From Trichomonas tenax (lineage: Eukaryota > Parabasalia > Trichomonadida > Trichomonadidae): a stretch of 62,799 nucleotides of DNA. The notes under the pieces were generated by a model, which was given only the letters and a program-made list of their open reading frames with translations, was not told the DNA's origin and searched no databases. The stretch covers positions 1 to 62,799 of the forward strand of contig JALKBU010000195.1 in assembly GCA_023091735.1 (NCBI GenBank), given 5' to 3'. Every line of letters begins with the position of its first letter. The stretch's first letter is position 1. Positions 19,254 to 28,863 of this stretch are shown here, piece after piece. The translations under genes were made by a program, and so were the position numbers.

Positions 19254-21482
19254 TTATTTAAATACAAAATATTCGATTTTTGGCTTAGTTTGGAAACCAA
19301 AATCGAAATCAAATAAACAAACATTTTTGCTAATTGCAATAATATCTTCTGAATCAATGATAACAGATTCTTGAATTTCCTCTTCCTCAGTGACCTTCTC
19401 TATTACATTATTGTTTTCTGGTTCAACGTTATCGATCTCCGGCTTTGCAATTGCATTCTGATATGTGGTAAAGAAAGTTCCGTCTGATTGCAAAATTGGA
19501 TCAGAGTATTCGTAAGAGCTCTCTGGTTTAATATCTGTAGGCAGACTAATTTCATCATCGATAATGAAAAGATTTGCTGGAACTTCGAGATTAGGGATGT
19601 TTTGATCATCGATCGTATCGGATGAATCATCTAAATCTCCTTGTATGTCAATGTCATCGATGTCTATTGCTAAATCTTCTGCCTCTGTAGTCTTCTGCTC
19701 TTTACGTAAGCTGTCATGCGTATTTTCGAATGATTTTTCAATGGCATCTTGAGATTTCTCCATTTTTTCATCAACTTCATCAAAATTCGTGATTTGTTTT
19801 TGAATTTCTTCATCTTCGGTGGCGGGTTTATGTCTAAGTGAATGCGTCAATGAAATAGCATTTAATGGAGAAACATTGACATTCATTGGCAAAACATCGA
19901 TAAACTTATCAATATTTGATTCGAGCGTCTTTGTGATTTCAAAGTCTGTTTTCTGTTGATTAATTACAGGATTTAGCGATATGTTTTGGTTGAATTGGAT
20001 ATAGAACATTTGGTTATCTATTTCTTGAAGATTTAAGCCGTTTGAAACAACGATATTTGCGATTTTATCGATTAATGAATCATTCGATATTTTCTCATCA
20101 TTTTCATCACTAGTGACATCACTAACTGCAGAATAAGACAATGAATCAGTCCCATTTGATTGATTTACATCATGCGAAGCATTGTTCATTGTGAAATGAG
20201 ACAATGAAATGAAAGAATTGATATTATCTTTGAAGTTGATTTGTGACAAATTAAGATCGATATTATAAGTGATCTCTTGAATTAAGATTGGAAAATCTTT
20301 CATAGATAACTTAAACAGCAATGATACCCTCCATTTTATGAACCATTGTGAGATTTCTTCTTTGTTTTGCATATTTTGTTTCTTTTGATTTCTAAATCTC
20401 CAAATAGATTGAATAATTGATGCGCTGTTGTTCGCAAAGCAGTGAGAATAGACATTAAGCGTTTTCTTGTATTCATCTCGAATGATTTGGATCGAATATA
20501 ATCTTTGTTTCCATATTTCGAAGAATTCTGAAATTTGCTTGAGATTTGCTTCATTTTGCTTCTCTTGATCATACATTTCTTTACATGATTTGATTTCTTC
20601 AATAGTGTATCGCAGATTGACTTTGTTTGCGAGTTTAATCCATGAATTTTGAAGATCAAGTCTATTTTTATCTTCTATGAGCATTTTTCGAGTTTTAATT
20701 CTAACATAACGCCTTTCAAAGCTCATCCACTGGTCTGTAGTTCTATTTGTTATTTTATATTTCTTTTTTATTTCGAATATCTTTTTATTATGAATCAAGT
20801 ATAACCATTGACATCTTATTGTATATCTGATAAATGAATCATTGAGATTTTCCAACAAAACTTTCTTTTGAATGTTTCGAATTAATTTTATCCATTTTTC
20901 TCTGTGTGAATTATATGAAAATCGATTCTTCATAGTTCGCTTGCGATAAATGCGACAGATTCTGCGTGTGAACGACATCCAAAGCTCACGTTTTCCTGTG
21001 ATTTTTGTTTTTCTTTTATTTTTCCAAGAAGAAAAGCATGATTTTGTTATTTTGTATTGCAGAAGATCTTGATAAGCTTGCCCTTTTTGATCTAGCATGT
21101 ATCTATTTCGTAATTTTGTTGAAAAAGTTTTCCATTTTGATGCAACAAGCTGTGATTTCTTATTCACAATCATCTCATGAACAGTGTAAAAGTATTCTCG
21201 TTTGTATTTTAGCAAAATGTTTAATGATAATTTTTTCCAATTTGATTTTGCTGTTTGATTTATGATTTGTTGTTCTTCAATAACTCTATTTTGCTTAAAT
21301 TTTGCAGTTTTTGCATTATCTAGTTGTATTTTCACTTGATTTAGTACAAACATTAAATATTTTCTTCGAATTCTTTGCGAAGCTTCAATCCACTTCAATC
21401 GGACTCTGTTCCTGACCTCAAGCAATCGTATTTTCATGTAAATATTATCAATTCGAAAAGCTTGAAGCCCTAAAAAGTCCAT
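19254..21482 (-). CDS. Trp-repeat coiled protein, Sfi1-like (centrin-binding-type) candidate
   Basis: 742 aa. The first about 400 residues are basic and helical, with Trp recurring at intervals of roughly 25-40 residues in contexts such as NWKKLSL, KWKTFST, SWKNKRK, LWMSFTR, KWIKLIR, QWLYLIH, QWMSFER and IWKQRLY. This resembles the degenerate Sfi1 repeat, which binds centrin at microtubule-organising centres. The remaining 340 residues are acidic, Asp/Glu/Ser-rich and probably disordered. A basal-body or spindle-pole role is an inference from the repeats only; other Trp-containing helical repeat proteins are possible. The ATG is at 21482 and no competing start is needed. Confidence 0.45.
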   Translation of the reverse strand: MDFLGLQAFRIDNIYMKIRLLEVRNRVRLKWIEASQRIRRKYLMFVLNQVKIQLDNAKTAKFKQNRVIEEQQIINQTAKSNWKKLSLNILLKYKREYFYTVHEMIVNKKSQLVASKWKTFSTKLRNRYMLDQKGQAYQDLLQYKITKSCFSSWKNKRKTKITGKRELWMSFTRRICRIYRKRTMKNRFSYNSHREKWIKLIRNIQKKVLLENLNDSFIRYTIRCQWLYLIHNKKIFEIKKKYKITNRTTDQWMSFERRYVRIKTRKMLIEDKNRLDLQNSWIKLANKVNLRYTIEEIKSCKEMYDQEKQNEANLKQISEFFEIWKQRLYSIQIIRDEYKKTLNVYSHCFANNSASIIQSIWRFRNQKKQNMQNKEEISQWFIKWRVSLLFKLSMKDFPILIQEITYNIDLNLSQINFKDNINSFISLSHFTMNNASHDVNQSNGTDSLSYSAVSDVTSDENDEKISNDSLIDKIANIVVSNGLNLQEIDNQMFYIQFNQNISLNPVINQQKTDFEITKTLESNIDKFIDVLPMNVNVSPLNAISLTHSLRHKPATEDEEIQKQITNFDEVDEKMEKSQDAIEKSFENTHDSLRKEQKTTEAEDLAIDIDDIDIQGDLDDSSDTIDDQNIPNLEVPANLFIIDDEISLPTDIKPESSYEYSDPILQSDGTFFTTYQNAIAKPEIDNVEPENNNVIEKVTEEEEIQESVIIDSEDIIAISKNVCLFDFDFGFQTKPKIEYFVFK

Positions 21483-21731
21483 TTTTGATTTTCAAAGATT
21501 TTTTAACTTTTTAATTTTTTTATATTTGGATCGATGAAGATCTAGAATATCAAAGTATTTTGTTTATTTCGAAATTTCAATTAAATAAACGTACGAAATA
21601 TTTTTTGGATTTTATTGCAAAAATGATATGCATAATACATGTAATTTCGATTTTTCAATATAAAAACAAGGAATAGTATTAACCTTATTCAATTTTGTCG
21701 AGTAATAATATTTACACGACAAAATTTAATT

Positions 21732-21742
21732 TTTACATGTCA
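21732..21742. promoter_or_regulatory. TTTACATGTCA motif
   Basis: TTTACATGTCA lies 17 bp before the ATG at 21760, with a relaxed copy (TTTACACGACA) 20 bp further up at about 21711. This is the closest placement of the motif to a start codon in the window. Confidence 0.55.
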
Positions 21743-21759
21743 AGTCAGCAAAAATAAAA

Positions 21760-22761
21760 ATGAATGTTCCTCTGATTCCTATTGACAGCATTCCGTCAAG
21801 ACAAACATCCGGAATTGGGGCTTCCGCACAGGTTTACATTGATAACTTTGTGAAGAAAAAAGAGCTTCCTCCGCCAAATCAAAAAACATCAGTTTTCCAA
21901 TTATTGGACAAACTTAGAATTGACGCTGCAGCCAATCGCCAATACAAAGATGCAGCCCGATATCAGCAAATTTCACGTGACTTGCAGCAGGCTTTCTTCA
22001 TGGATCGCGAATTAAAAACAATGAGAAACACATCGAGACAAATATCCACCGCAAGAAGTGCTTTGCAGACGAAAATATCGTCATCGAATCAACAATATAA
22101 TGCGGAAATCGAAAATTATAAAAATAAACGAATGAATGAACTTCAAAAAATCAAAAAATCGCACGAAGAGCAACTGAGAGAGTTTAGCGAACATTGGAAG
22201 GATCCAAAAACGATGCTAGAATTCTCAAAACCATCACCACAACTTTTAAATTTGCGAGATATCGAAAAGAAACAAGTAATTCTCGGAGATTATCATGGTG
22301 CGGAAGTCATACGCCAAAGGGAACAAGCACTTGAGAAAATTGAGACGCAAAATGCAAATAAAAGGGCAATAGCGAAAATGAAAATTGATTATCAAAATCT
22401 TTTGCGAAAACAAGAGTCAGAGATTGATAACTTCAATAAAAGAACAGAGTTACAGATATTATTCTTTGAATCTCAAAGAAATTCTCATGCTGACGCAATA
22501 TCTTCGCATCTTCGCCTTAATTTGACTGATCCTCCAAGGCGCTCTCATAGTAGGAAAGTTTATTATGATGAAGTTTATAAAAATTCTAAAGCAAGGCCTA
22601 AATCTGAAATTGCTCAAGAAGAACCCGATATTTATCTAGCAACGCCACGCACATTCAAGAAAATGATGGATATTAGATCGACAAGCCAAGGACAAAGACT
22701 TGATCTTGATGGAATTGATATAACTCAACATATTAAGAAACCAGTAAGAATATATCAATAA
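21760..22761 (+). CDS. conserved-type coiled-coil protein
   Basis: 333 aa, function unknown. It has a short Pro-rich head (KKKELPPPNQ), then a long, highly charged helical region (about 45-250) with Gln/Glu/Lys heptads such as EIENYKNKRMNELQKIKKSHEEQLREF. KLRIDAAANRQYKDAARYQQISRDL and VILGDYHGAEVIRQREQALEK look like the UVR-like or paired-helix modules of several trichomonad cytoskeletal coiled-coil proteins (impression only). The tail is basic. The start is supported by the TTTACATGTCA motif 17 bp upstream. Confidence 0.6.
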   Translation: MNVPLIPIDSIPSRQTSGIGASAQVYIDNFVKKKELPPPNQKTSVFQLLDKLRIDAAANRQYKDAARYQQISRDLQQAFFMDRELKTMRNTSRQISTARSALQTKISSSNQQYNAEIENYKNKRMNELQKIKKSHEEQLREFSEHWKDPKTMLEFSKPSPQLLNLRDIEKKQVILGDYHGAEVIRQREQALEKIETQNANKRAIAKMKIDYQNLLRKQESEIDNFNKRTELQILFFESQRNSHADAISSHLRLNLTDPPRRSHSRKVYYDEVYKNSKARPKSEIAQEEPDIYLATPRTFKKMMDIRSTSQGQRLDLDGIDITQHIKKPVRIYQ

Positions 22762-22945
22762 TGTGTTTGTATATAATAAATTGTTTGAATATTATTCATG
22801 TTTGAAAAGAATATATTTTTATCAAATTTTAATAATTCTTTTTACCATCCAATTATATGATTGTGCTTTCATAAATCGTATATCCATACATGTTTGGATT
22901 GCTTAAGGCGAGTTTTGATAATAAGGTTATTAATAAAAGTCACAA

Positions 22946-23599
22946 ATGTTCTTTTTGTTTTCTTTTGTTTCTTCATTAGAAAACGGAATATTTAAAAAAT
23001 ATTATAATTCCGGGATTATAGTTATTGATGCAAGTGAATCTTCTAAACAAGATATCAACGGAACGAAGCAATTAACAAAACCTCTTTATGCAATTGATCC
23101 TGTTGATAAAAAATATGATTGGTGCTCTAGCTGCGCAAGGAGTTACTCGGAGCACCCATGGATTACATTTTCATTTACAAACAGACAAATAAAATTTAAT
23201 AGTTATTTTATTCGCGCTGGATGCTGTTACACTGGTTGCTGCTGCGAGGAATATGGATATTGCGTAAAATGCTGCCTTTATAGTTGGTCTCTGCAGATAT
23301 CCGATGATAATAAGACTTGGACTGAAGTTCATAGAATAGATAAAGACTACAGCATGAGATATTGCAAAGAGAACACATACAAACTTGAAAAAGAATACAT
23401 AGCAAAGTATGTTCGCTTGATACAAAACCAGCCATGCCCAGGAGATCCTCCGTGCATTGCTATTAATAAAATGGAGATATTTGGCGAAGTTCTCGACGAA
23501 ATTGCATATGAAGATTCATTTTCTTCATATCACGATGACGATGATGATATCAGCATCATTGGACACATTTCTAAAGACGGAAATGTTCAGATTAATTAA
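22946..23599 (+). CDS. secreted cysteine-rich discoidin-like protein, copy 1
   Basis: 217 aa. A leader of about 12 residues (MFFLFSFVSS) is followed by NGIFKKYYNSGIIVIDASES. The F5/8 type C (discoidin) pattern is clear: ASES near the start, HPWITFSFTNRQIKF, WSLQISDDNKTWTEVHRI, YIAKYVRLIQ, and an INKMEIFGE end. A Cys cluster, AGCCYTGCCCEEYGYCVKCC, is inserted between strands. CSSC and PCPGDPPC add further possible disulfides. The acidic DDDDDISIIGHISKDGNVQIN tail is a family signature. Discoidin domains bind glycans, lipids or proteins at cell surfaces; the ligand here is unknown. AATAAAAGTCACAAATG carries the start. The gene appears intact. Confidence 0.8.
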   Translation: MFFLFSFVSSLENGIFKKYYNSGIIVIDASESSKQDINGTKQLTKPLYAIDPVDKKYDWCSSCARSYSEHPWITFSFTNRQIKFNSYFIRAGCCYTGCCCEEYGYCVKCCLYSWSLQISDDNKTWTEVHRIDKDYSMRYCKENTYKLEKEYIAKYVRLIQNQPCPGDPPCIAINKMEIFGEVLDEIAYEDSFSSYHDDDDDISIIGHISKDGNVQIN

Positions 23600-23856
23600 A
23601 GTTTTATATGTCAATTGAGTGGATTTAATTTCATCAAAAATGAAACACCCAAAAAAGCTAAATTTGATATTAAAATATGATAATTATCAAATGAAACTTA
23701 TATTTTTCTCCTCCACCTAAGAATAGCATTAAACCATTATTGAGAATATCAAAATACGAATAATTATCAAATGAAAGCTCTTTCTAAAATATAAATGATT
23801 ACCGAATTTTGATTTTGTGAATTATGATACTACTAAATGAGTCAATTTCACTAGTG

Positions 23857-23987
23857 ATGTTTGAACCAAGATGCAGTGGGAATTTGTGATGTTTTAGTTA
23901 AATCATTTATTCATCCTATGATTTCATTGAACTTTTGGTTTAGCGTGAATGTTTGAACCAAGATGCAGTGGGAATTTGTGATGTTTT
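23857..23987. repeat. 39-bp direct repeat, period 92
   Basis: The 39-bp sequence at 23857-23895 (it contains TTGAACCAAGATGCAGTGGG) is repeated exactly at 23949-23987. It lies in the spacer between two tandem discoidin-like genes. Confidence 0.85.
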
Positions 23988-24107
23988 GATTTCATTCATT
24001 TTATTCATTCAAAATGATCATAAATGAACTTCAATGAAAAATAAATTTTATATATTAATTTAAGAGATTTGGAATGAGTTATCTTGGTAATTGATTTAAA
24101 ATATTTT

Positions 24108-24153
24108 TGACATGTAAAGTACGTCAGAAAATATCAATAAAAGTGATATAATG
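24108..24153 (+). promoter_or_regulatory. upstream motif pair before discoidin copy 2
   Basis: TGACATGTAAAG (24108-24119) is followed by AAAAGTGATATA (24139-24150), which abuts the ATG at 24151. Both recurrent upstream motifs of this window are thus present within 45 bp. Confidence 0.55.
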
Positions 24154-24807
24154 CTTACTTCCACTTTTTCAAGTCTTTCACTAAGTTCGAATCTCAAAGG
24201 AGTTTTTGCGAAATATTATGAAGACAACATCATCAACATAGAAACAATCGGATCTGCACATCAATATGTGAATGGATCAGAAAAAGCAACATATCCAGAA
24301 TATGCAATATTACCATTCGATAAACGCTATGATTGGTGTTCTGCGTGTGCAAAGAGCTACGATGATCACCCGTGGATTACTTTTTCATTAAAAGATCGCA
24401 AAATTATTTTCAATCGTTATTTTATCAGGGCGGGATGTTGTTATTCAGGATGCTGCTGTGAGGAAAATGGATATTATGTCCAGTGCTGCCTTTACAGTTG
24501 GACACTTGAAATATCTGACAATAACAGATTTTGGACGAAAGTTCATCGAATAGAGAAAGACAATGCAATGAAGAAATGCTCCGAGAAGATGTACAAGTTA
24601 GAGAAGGAGTATTCAGCAAAGTATGTCAGAATAACGCAGGACCATCCGTGCCCTGGAGAGCCTCCTTGTCTCTCAATTAATAGACTTGAGTTTTTTGGAT
24701 CTGATATCAGCGAAGATAATGATGAAGAAGAAAGTCTTGTTCTTATAAATGATGACAATGATGAAGATGTAAGTATTTTTGGACACATATCAAAGAAAAT
24801 CACTTAA
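24151..24807 (+). CDS. secreted cysteine-rich discoidin-like protein, copy 2
   Basis: 218 aa, same plan as copy 1. It has a leader (MLTSTFSSLSLSS), KGVFAKYYEDNIINIE, YDWCSACAKSYDDHPWITFSL, the Cys cluster AGCCYSGCCCEENGYYVQCC, WTLEISDNNRFWTKVHRIEKD, AKYVRITQ, HPCPGEPPCLSINRLEFFG, and a longer acidic run before DVSIFGHISKK. The Cys cluster has lost one Cys (YYVQCC instead of YCVKCC), and the tail ends early (KKIT rather than NGNVQI). It is the most divergent of the four intact members. It sits in tandem with copy 1 after a 550-bp spacer that contains the 39-bp direct repeat. Confidence 0.78.
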   Translation: MLTSTFSSLSLSSNLKGVFAKYYEDNIINIETIGSAHQYVNGSEKATYPEYAILPFDKRYDWCSACAKSYDDHPWITFSLKDRKIIFNRYFIRAGCCYSGCCCEENGYYVQCCLYSWTLEISDNNRFWTKVHRIEKDNAMKKCSEKMYKLEKEYSAKYVRITQDHPCPGEPPCLSINRLEFFGSDISEDNDEEESLVLINDDNDEDVSIFGHISKKIT

Positions 24808-25497
24808 CATTTATCGAATTCATTCTTTTTATTAACTTAGAAAAAATCGCATTATCATATTTATATTTATATCAAAGAAATTAGGAAACAGGTGTCTCAT
24901 TTTCATTGAACTAATTATTACATTAATGTTACAACTAAAGAACCAACGTTAGGCCATTTAATTATTGTATCTTATTAAGGAATATTAAATCTCAAGAGAT
25001 TATTTCATCTTTTGAATGTTAAATCAATCGAATATCAAAAAAAGTATTTCAATATCTTCATCAATTTTATATAAATGTGTCAGAAGTAATAATATTATGT
25101 ATAAAGGGATTAGTTGTACGGAATGGCAGATGATTAAATCTCTCAAGGTTATAATCATGAAATCTTGATTCAACCCAAAGAGCTCAAATATTTATTTTGT
25201 TTATCATTAATCAATCTTCATCATTATTTGATTGTCATCCAACATTTTGATATGAAATATAAATCTTTTTCTATCGTGAATGAATCAACGATTTCGTACA
25301 TTTATTTATAATATATCATCATGATAATAAATATGTATAATTTTCGAATCTTATTGTCCCATACCAGAAATTAGACATTTATTATCGCTTTTCAAAAGAT
25401 ATTATATAATGATGACTGCACAATGTCGAAATATCGTTCATGGATTATTTGATTTTTTTCCCTTTAGAAATAGAAAATTAATCACAAATGGTTAATA
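24808..25497. other. intergenic region
   Basis: About 690 bp of AT-rich sequence between discoidin copy 2 and the ankyrin relic. I see no gene, inverted repeat or motif worth naming. Confidence 0.4.
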
Positions 25498-25960
25498 GAA
25501 CAATCAAAGACATAAACACACCAGAAAATTACAGATTACTGGCTATAAGTGGCCTGATGTTGCGATGGGTTCAATCGAAAGAGTTTCTGCTGAACATAGA
25601 ATCAGTTATTGACTGACCGTCATTATATAAAGACATGATAATGTGTTTGTTTCCACCTTTAATTGCAAATATAAATGTTTGATCAGCAACTTTGCATCCC
25701 AGCAATTTAAGGTATTTGAAACATTTTTCTGATCCATGAATGCAACATCAATTAAGCTATTACAATTACTATCAGTTTTATTGATGTCGAAGAAGGTCTT
25801 CAAGTTTGTCCCATTCAACTGCGAAGAAAATACTTCCAGGTGGATAAATATTAACGATATCTGAAACTCCCACCCAATGATATTCAACATAGAAATTAAA
25901 ACCCATTTTATTGAGCGTAATCTTGAACAATTCATTTTTAGGCAGATAATTAAAGTTTTA
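25498..25960 (-). pseudogene. DUF3447/ankyrin-type pseudogene
   Basis: Reading the minus strand, one frame gives NYLPKNELFKITLNKMGFNF, then VEYHWVGVSDIVNIYPPG and AVEWDKLEDLLRHQ before a stop. After a frameshift it continues as CCIHGSEKCFKYLKLLGCKV, TFIFAIKGGNKHIIMSLYND and further broken segments. The pattern GSxKCFxYLxLxG...AIxGGNxxII is the hallmark of DUF3447 ankyrin proteins, which are abundant in trichomonads. At least one frameshift and two stops make it non-functional. Confidence 0.6.
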
Positions 25961-26755
25961 ATCTTGATGCACCATTTTGAAAAGATTTGCGTATGCAAGT
26001 ATGAATTTTGGACGTACTATAGTTGATTTTGCGTCAGAGATCGCATCAAGTCTATAGGAGCTCTTAAGCATTCCGTGATTTCTGCATCCCCGGTTTTCTT
26101 GAACAGTAAGTCATTGAAAAGCGTCATGAAAAAAAAAGAATTTAGGTAAATTTTATCACCTAAAAAAAACATAAAAATCCAAAAAATGGTAATTTTATCA
26201 ATGACACAGCTTTTAAATATACCACTTGCGCTGTGAACAACATTGTATATCAGTCTCTGATTCTGAATACACTGATCTTTGAAATAATTGTTTTCCCCAA
26301 AAAAGTTTTAAATTTTTTCTCAAAAGCTAGATTAATAACACATTGTTTAGCTTAGAATATGACTATATCTATAGTAATGAAGTATATTTGTCGTTTCAAA
26401 ATTCTTGGTTTTTAGGTTTATGCAAATGAAAACCATATCATAAAATTTGTTGTGAATAGTCTATTTGTATTAAAATGCATTCAGAAAACATCACTTTTAC
26501 ACTTCATATTTGAATTTGTTTAAATATTTTTTTGCAAAAAAATGTAATTTCACGAATAGTATGTTAAAAATATATTATATTTATCATATACATTGTTGCT
26601 ATCATATTAATTTCTTTCAAATTTGAAAATTACAATATATATATTTTATATCATTATGAAAGAGACCTACAAAGCTTCATTTATTTATTGCAATTGTCAG
26701 TGGCTATGAATTTCTATATTAAATATGCATTAACAATATAATTATTTTGATTTCA
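25961..26755. other. intergenic region
   Basis: About 800 bp of AT-rich spacer containing many short A/T tracts and no supported feature. Confidence 0.4.
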
Positions 26756-27346
26756 TTAACAATCACAACTGTTTTTCCTTTCTTCGTCACTTTTTGCATT
26801 AGATATGTCGACACCACCCATTTGGTGAGGGTTAGATTCGTGTAAAGAAGCAATTGAATCCATTAAATAATTTATTCCTTCTCCGTCTTTGCTGGAAATG
26901 TCGAAAATCTTTGTTTCTGGATATTGGGCCTCCATTTCGGACCTATCGTAGGGACAAATATCATCTTTCCACATATCTCTATGTGTGCTCACGAGAAACA
27001 CTTTAATTCCATTTTTCTTGGCCACATCAAACCAGTTTTTAAGTTCATCCATTGATTGTTTTGCGTGTGGGCATTCTAAGACCGGATTAAAGAATACTAG
27101 CGCACAAACGGTATCTCTGAACTCTTTCACCATGTACGTCATATGCGTAACTGTTCCAGGAGTGTCCCACATCATAAAATTATACACTTTTCCGTTAAAT
27201 TCATGTCTTCCGAGAATCGCGTTCGGAGAAAGAGTTTGTGCTCTCACAGGATCGAAATTTCCCGTCTCTATCCTCGTGGCGAACGTTGTTTTGCCTGCTC
27301 CCATTCCTCCGATGATGACAAACTTGAAATCTTTTCTCGTTCTCAT
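26756..27346 (-). CDS. Ras-like small GTPase with atypical G4 motif
   Basis: 196 aa from the preferred start MRTRKDFKF; an upstream ATG adds 28 mostly hydrophobic residues that do not fit the family. It has G1 GGMGAGKTT, G3 WDTPGT (in place of WDTAGQ), and G5-like DISSKDG. The C-terminal CDC could be prenylated. The G4 motif is STHRDMW instead of NKxD, which normally provides guanine specificity, and the catalytic Gln after G3 is replaced. So it may bind nucleotide weakly or hydrolyse slowly (inference). The fold is Rab/Ras-like; the subfamily is unclear. It stands alone between pseudogenes. Confidence 0.7.
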   Translation of the reverse strand: MRTRKDFKFVIIGGMGAGKTTFATRIETGNFDPVRAQTLSPNAILGRHEFNGKVYNFMMWDTPGTVTHMTYMVKEFRDTVCALVFFNPVLECPHAKQSMDELKNWFDVAKKNGIKVFLVSTHRDMWKDDICPYDRSEMEAQYPETKIFDISSKDGEGINYLMDSIASLHESNPHQMGGVDISNAKSDEERKNSCDC

Positions 27347-28161
27347 TTTTTTAAAATTTATTGTTGGGAATTTTATTATTTGGATAACTTCACTTTTCAT
27401 TTTTTTTTGATATAAAAAATAGATAAGCATACAGTAGTATTGTTTGTTTTTAAATTTTTATTGAATTGTTCGGAATATTTTTAATATAGAATATAAAGAA
27501 CGATTCATGAATATTCATCGCTTAAGAATTGATCAAAAATTTAAAACTATGAACTTGAAATATTTGATGACGATAGGGGAAGTTTGGCCATAGCAGACCC
27601 TTAATTATTTCTTAATAACGCCTCTTATGTCATTGCTAAGACATTAAAGAAAAATGTTGTCAATACTGAGAAGCTTTAAAATAAATTTGATTTGGAAATT
27701 AAGAGAAATGAAATAATTCTAAATTATTAACATTGGAGTACTCAATACCAAAAATTGGTGATTTAGTAATTAAGAGAATGATTTCATCTAAAACATTAGA
27801 TCAGGTAGACAATGAATGATTTCTCATCTAAAATGTTAAACTATAAAACTATCGTTGAAATTTGTCATAAGTGAGATTTATAAAATGATAACAGCCGGCT
27901 GACAATAAAGTATTTTTGTAGAGTGTCAAATTGGCCTCAAGAAAAAAATGGCACTAAGGACACTTGTGATTATTCTCTCAAATAAAACGAATTACTATGG
28001 ATTGAAAATAGCCATATGATCCATAATAGAAGTTTTGATATCATTAGTATTAATATGATCTTTGAAATGTTCTTTGTATTGCCGTTCTTCATTTAATAAA
28101 ATATGATATCACAAAGAGACTGTAGAAGACTTAAGAATTATTTATAATTTGTTTATTTTAT
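27347..28161. other. intergenic region
   Basis: About 800 bp of AT-rich sequence. A reversed AAAAGTGAAG, resembling the Inr-like motif, lies at about 27390-27399 upstream of the GTPase. Nothing else is supported. Confidence 0.4.
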
Positions 28162-28810
28162 TTAACTAACATCTTTAACTGTATTGCGAGAGATATGTCC
28201 AATTATGCTTATATCGCTGTCATCATCAGGGAATGAGATAATCTCTATTTCTTCATATGGATCTGTTTGTCCATAAAGCTCAAATCTATTGAGTGTTAAA
28301 CAAGGCGGCGTCTTAGGGAAAGCGTTATGCTGGATGAAGCGGATGTATCTCGCTGTGTATACCTGATTGAGTTTATAAGTTTTCTCAGTGCATCGCTTCA
28401 GTGTTGTATCATTTTCAGCTCCGATAACTGATTTCCATGTATAATTATCGTCGAAAATATCCAACGTCTAATTATAGATACGACAACGCTCACATGCATA
28501 ATAATCACTTTGGCAGCAACACCTTGATTTACAGCATCCAACTTTGATGTAAAACTTATTGAATTTAATTTTTGCATCTTTTATAGAAAATGTAATAAAT
28601 GCTTTTGCAGAGAATGATGTTGGACAATGTGATGTCCATTCATATCTCTTTCCCATGGAATAATTGAATATTCAGGTTTTGTATATTGATCTGTTCCATT
28701 TATCGTTTGCTTTGAAGATCCACATGAATATATGATTATATCACCGAGGCCATAATGACGAGCTCAGATTCCTGGTTCAAAAGAACATGAAAAAATAAAA
28801 AACAAAAATA
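28162..28810 (-). pseudogene. cysteine-rich discoidin-like pseudogene A
   Basis: Same family, head-to-head with the intact copy at 28861. The N-terminal part (SSKQTINGTDQYTKPEYSII) is joined to KRYEWTSHCPTSF by a one-base deletion near 28655. The Cys cluster is VGCCKSRCCCQSDYYACERC. The codon for the conserved Trp of LYSWSLQI is TAG at 28468-28470 (a single change from TGG). The rest, from DDNYTWKSV to DDDSDISIIGHISRN, is open. Only two lesions in about 215 codons indicate recent inactivation. AAAAGTGAC lies upstream at 28817-28825. Confidence 0.8.
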
Positions 28811-28848
28811 TCATCCGTCACTTTTAATTCAATTTCTGAGATTATTTA

Positions 28849-28863
28849 TCACTTTTCAAAATG
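28849..28863 (+). promoter_or_regulatory. Inr-like TCACTTTT before discoidin copy 3
   Basis: TCACTTTTCAAAATG reads straight into the start codon. TCA followed by pyrimidines within about 12 nt of the ATG resembles the trichomonad Inr (TCA+1Y...). A reversed copy 30 bp upstream (28817-28825) would serve the divergent pseudogene. Confidence 0.5.
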
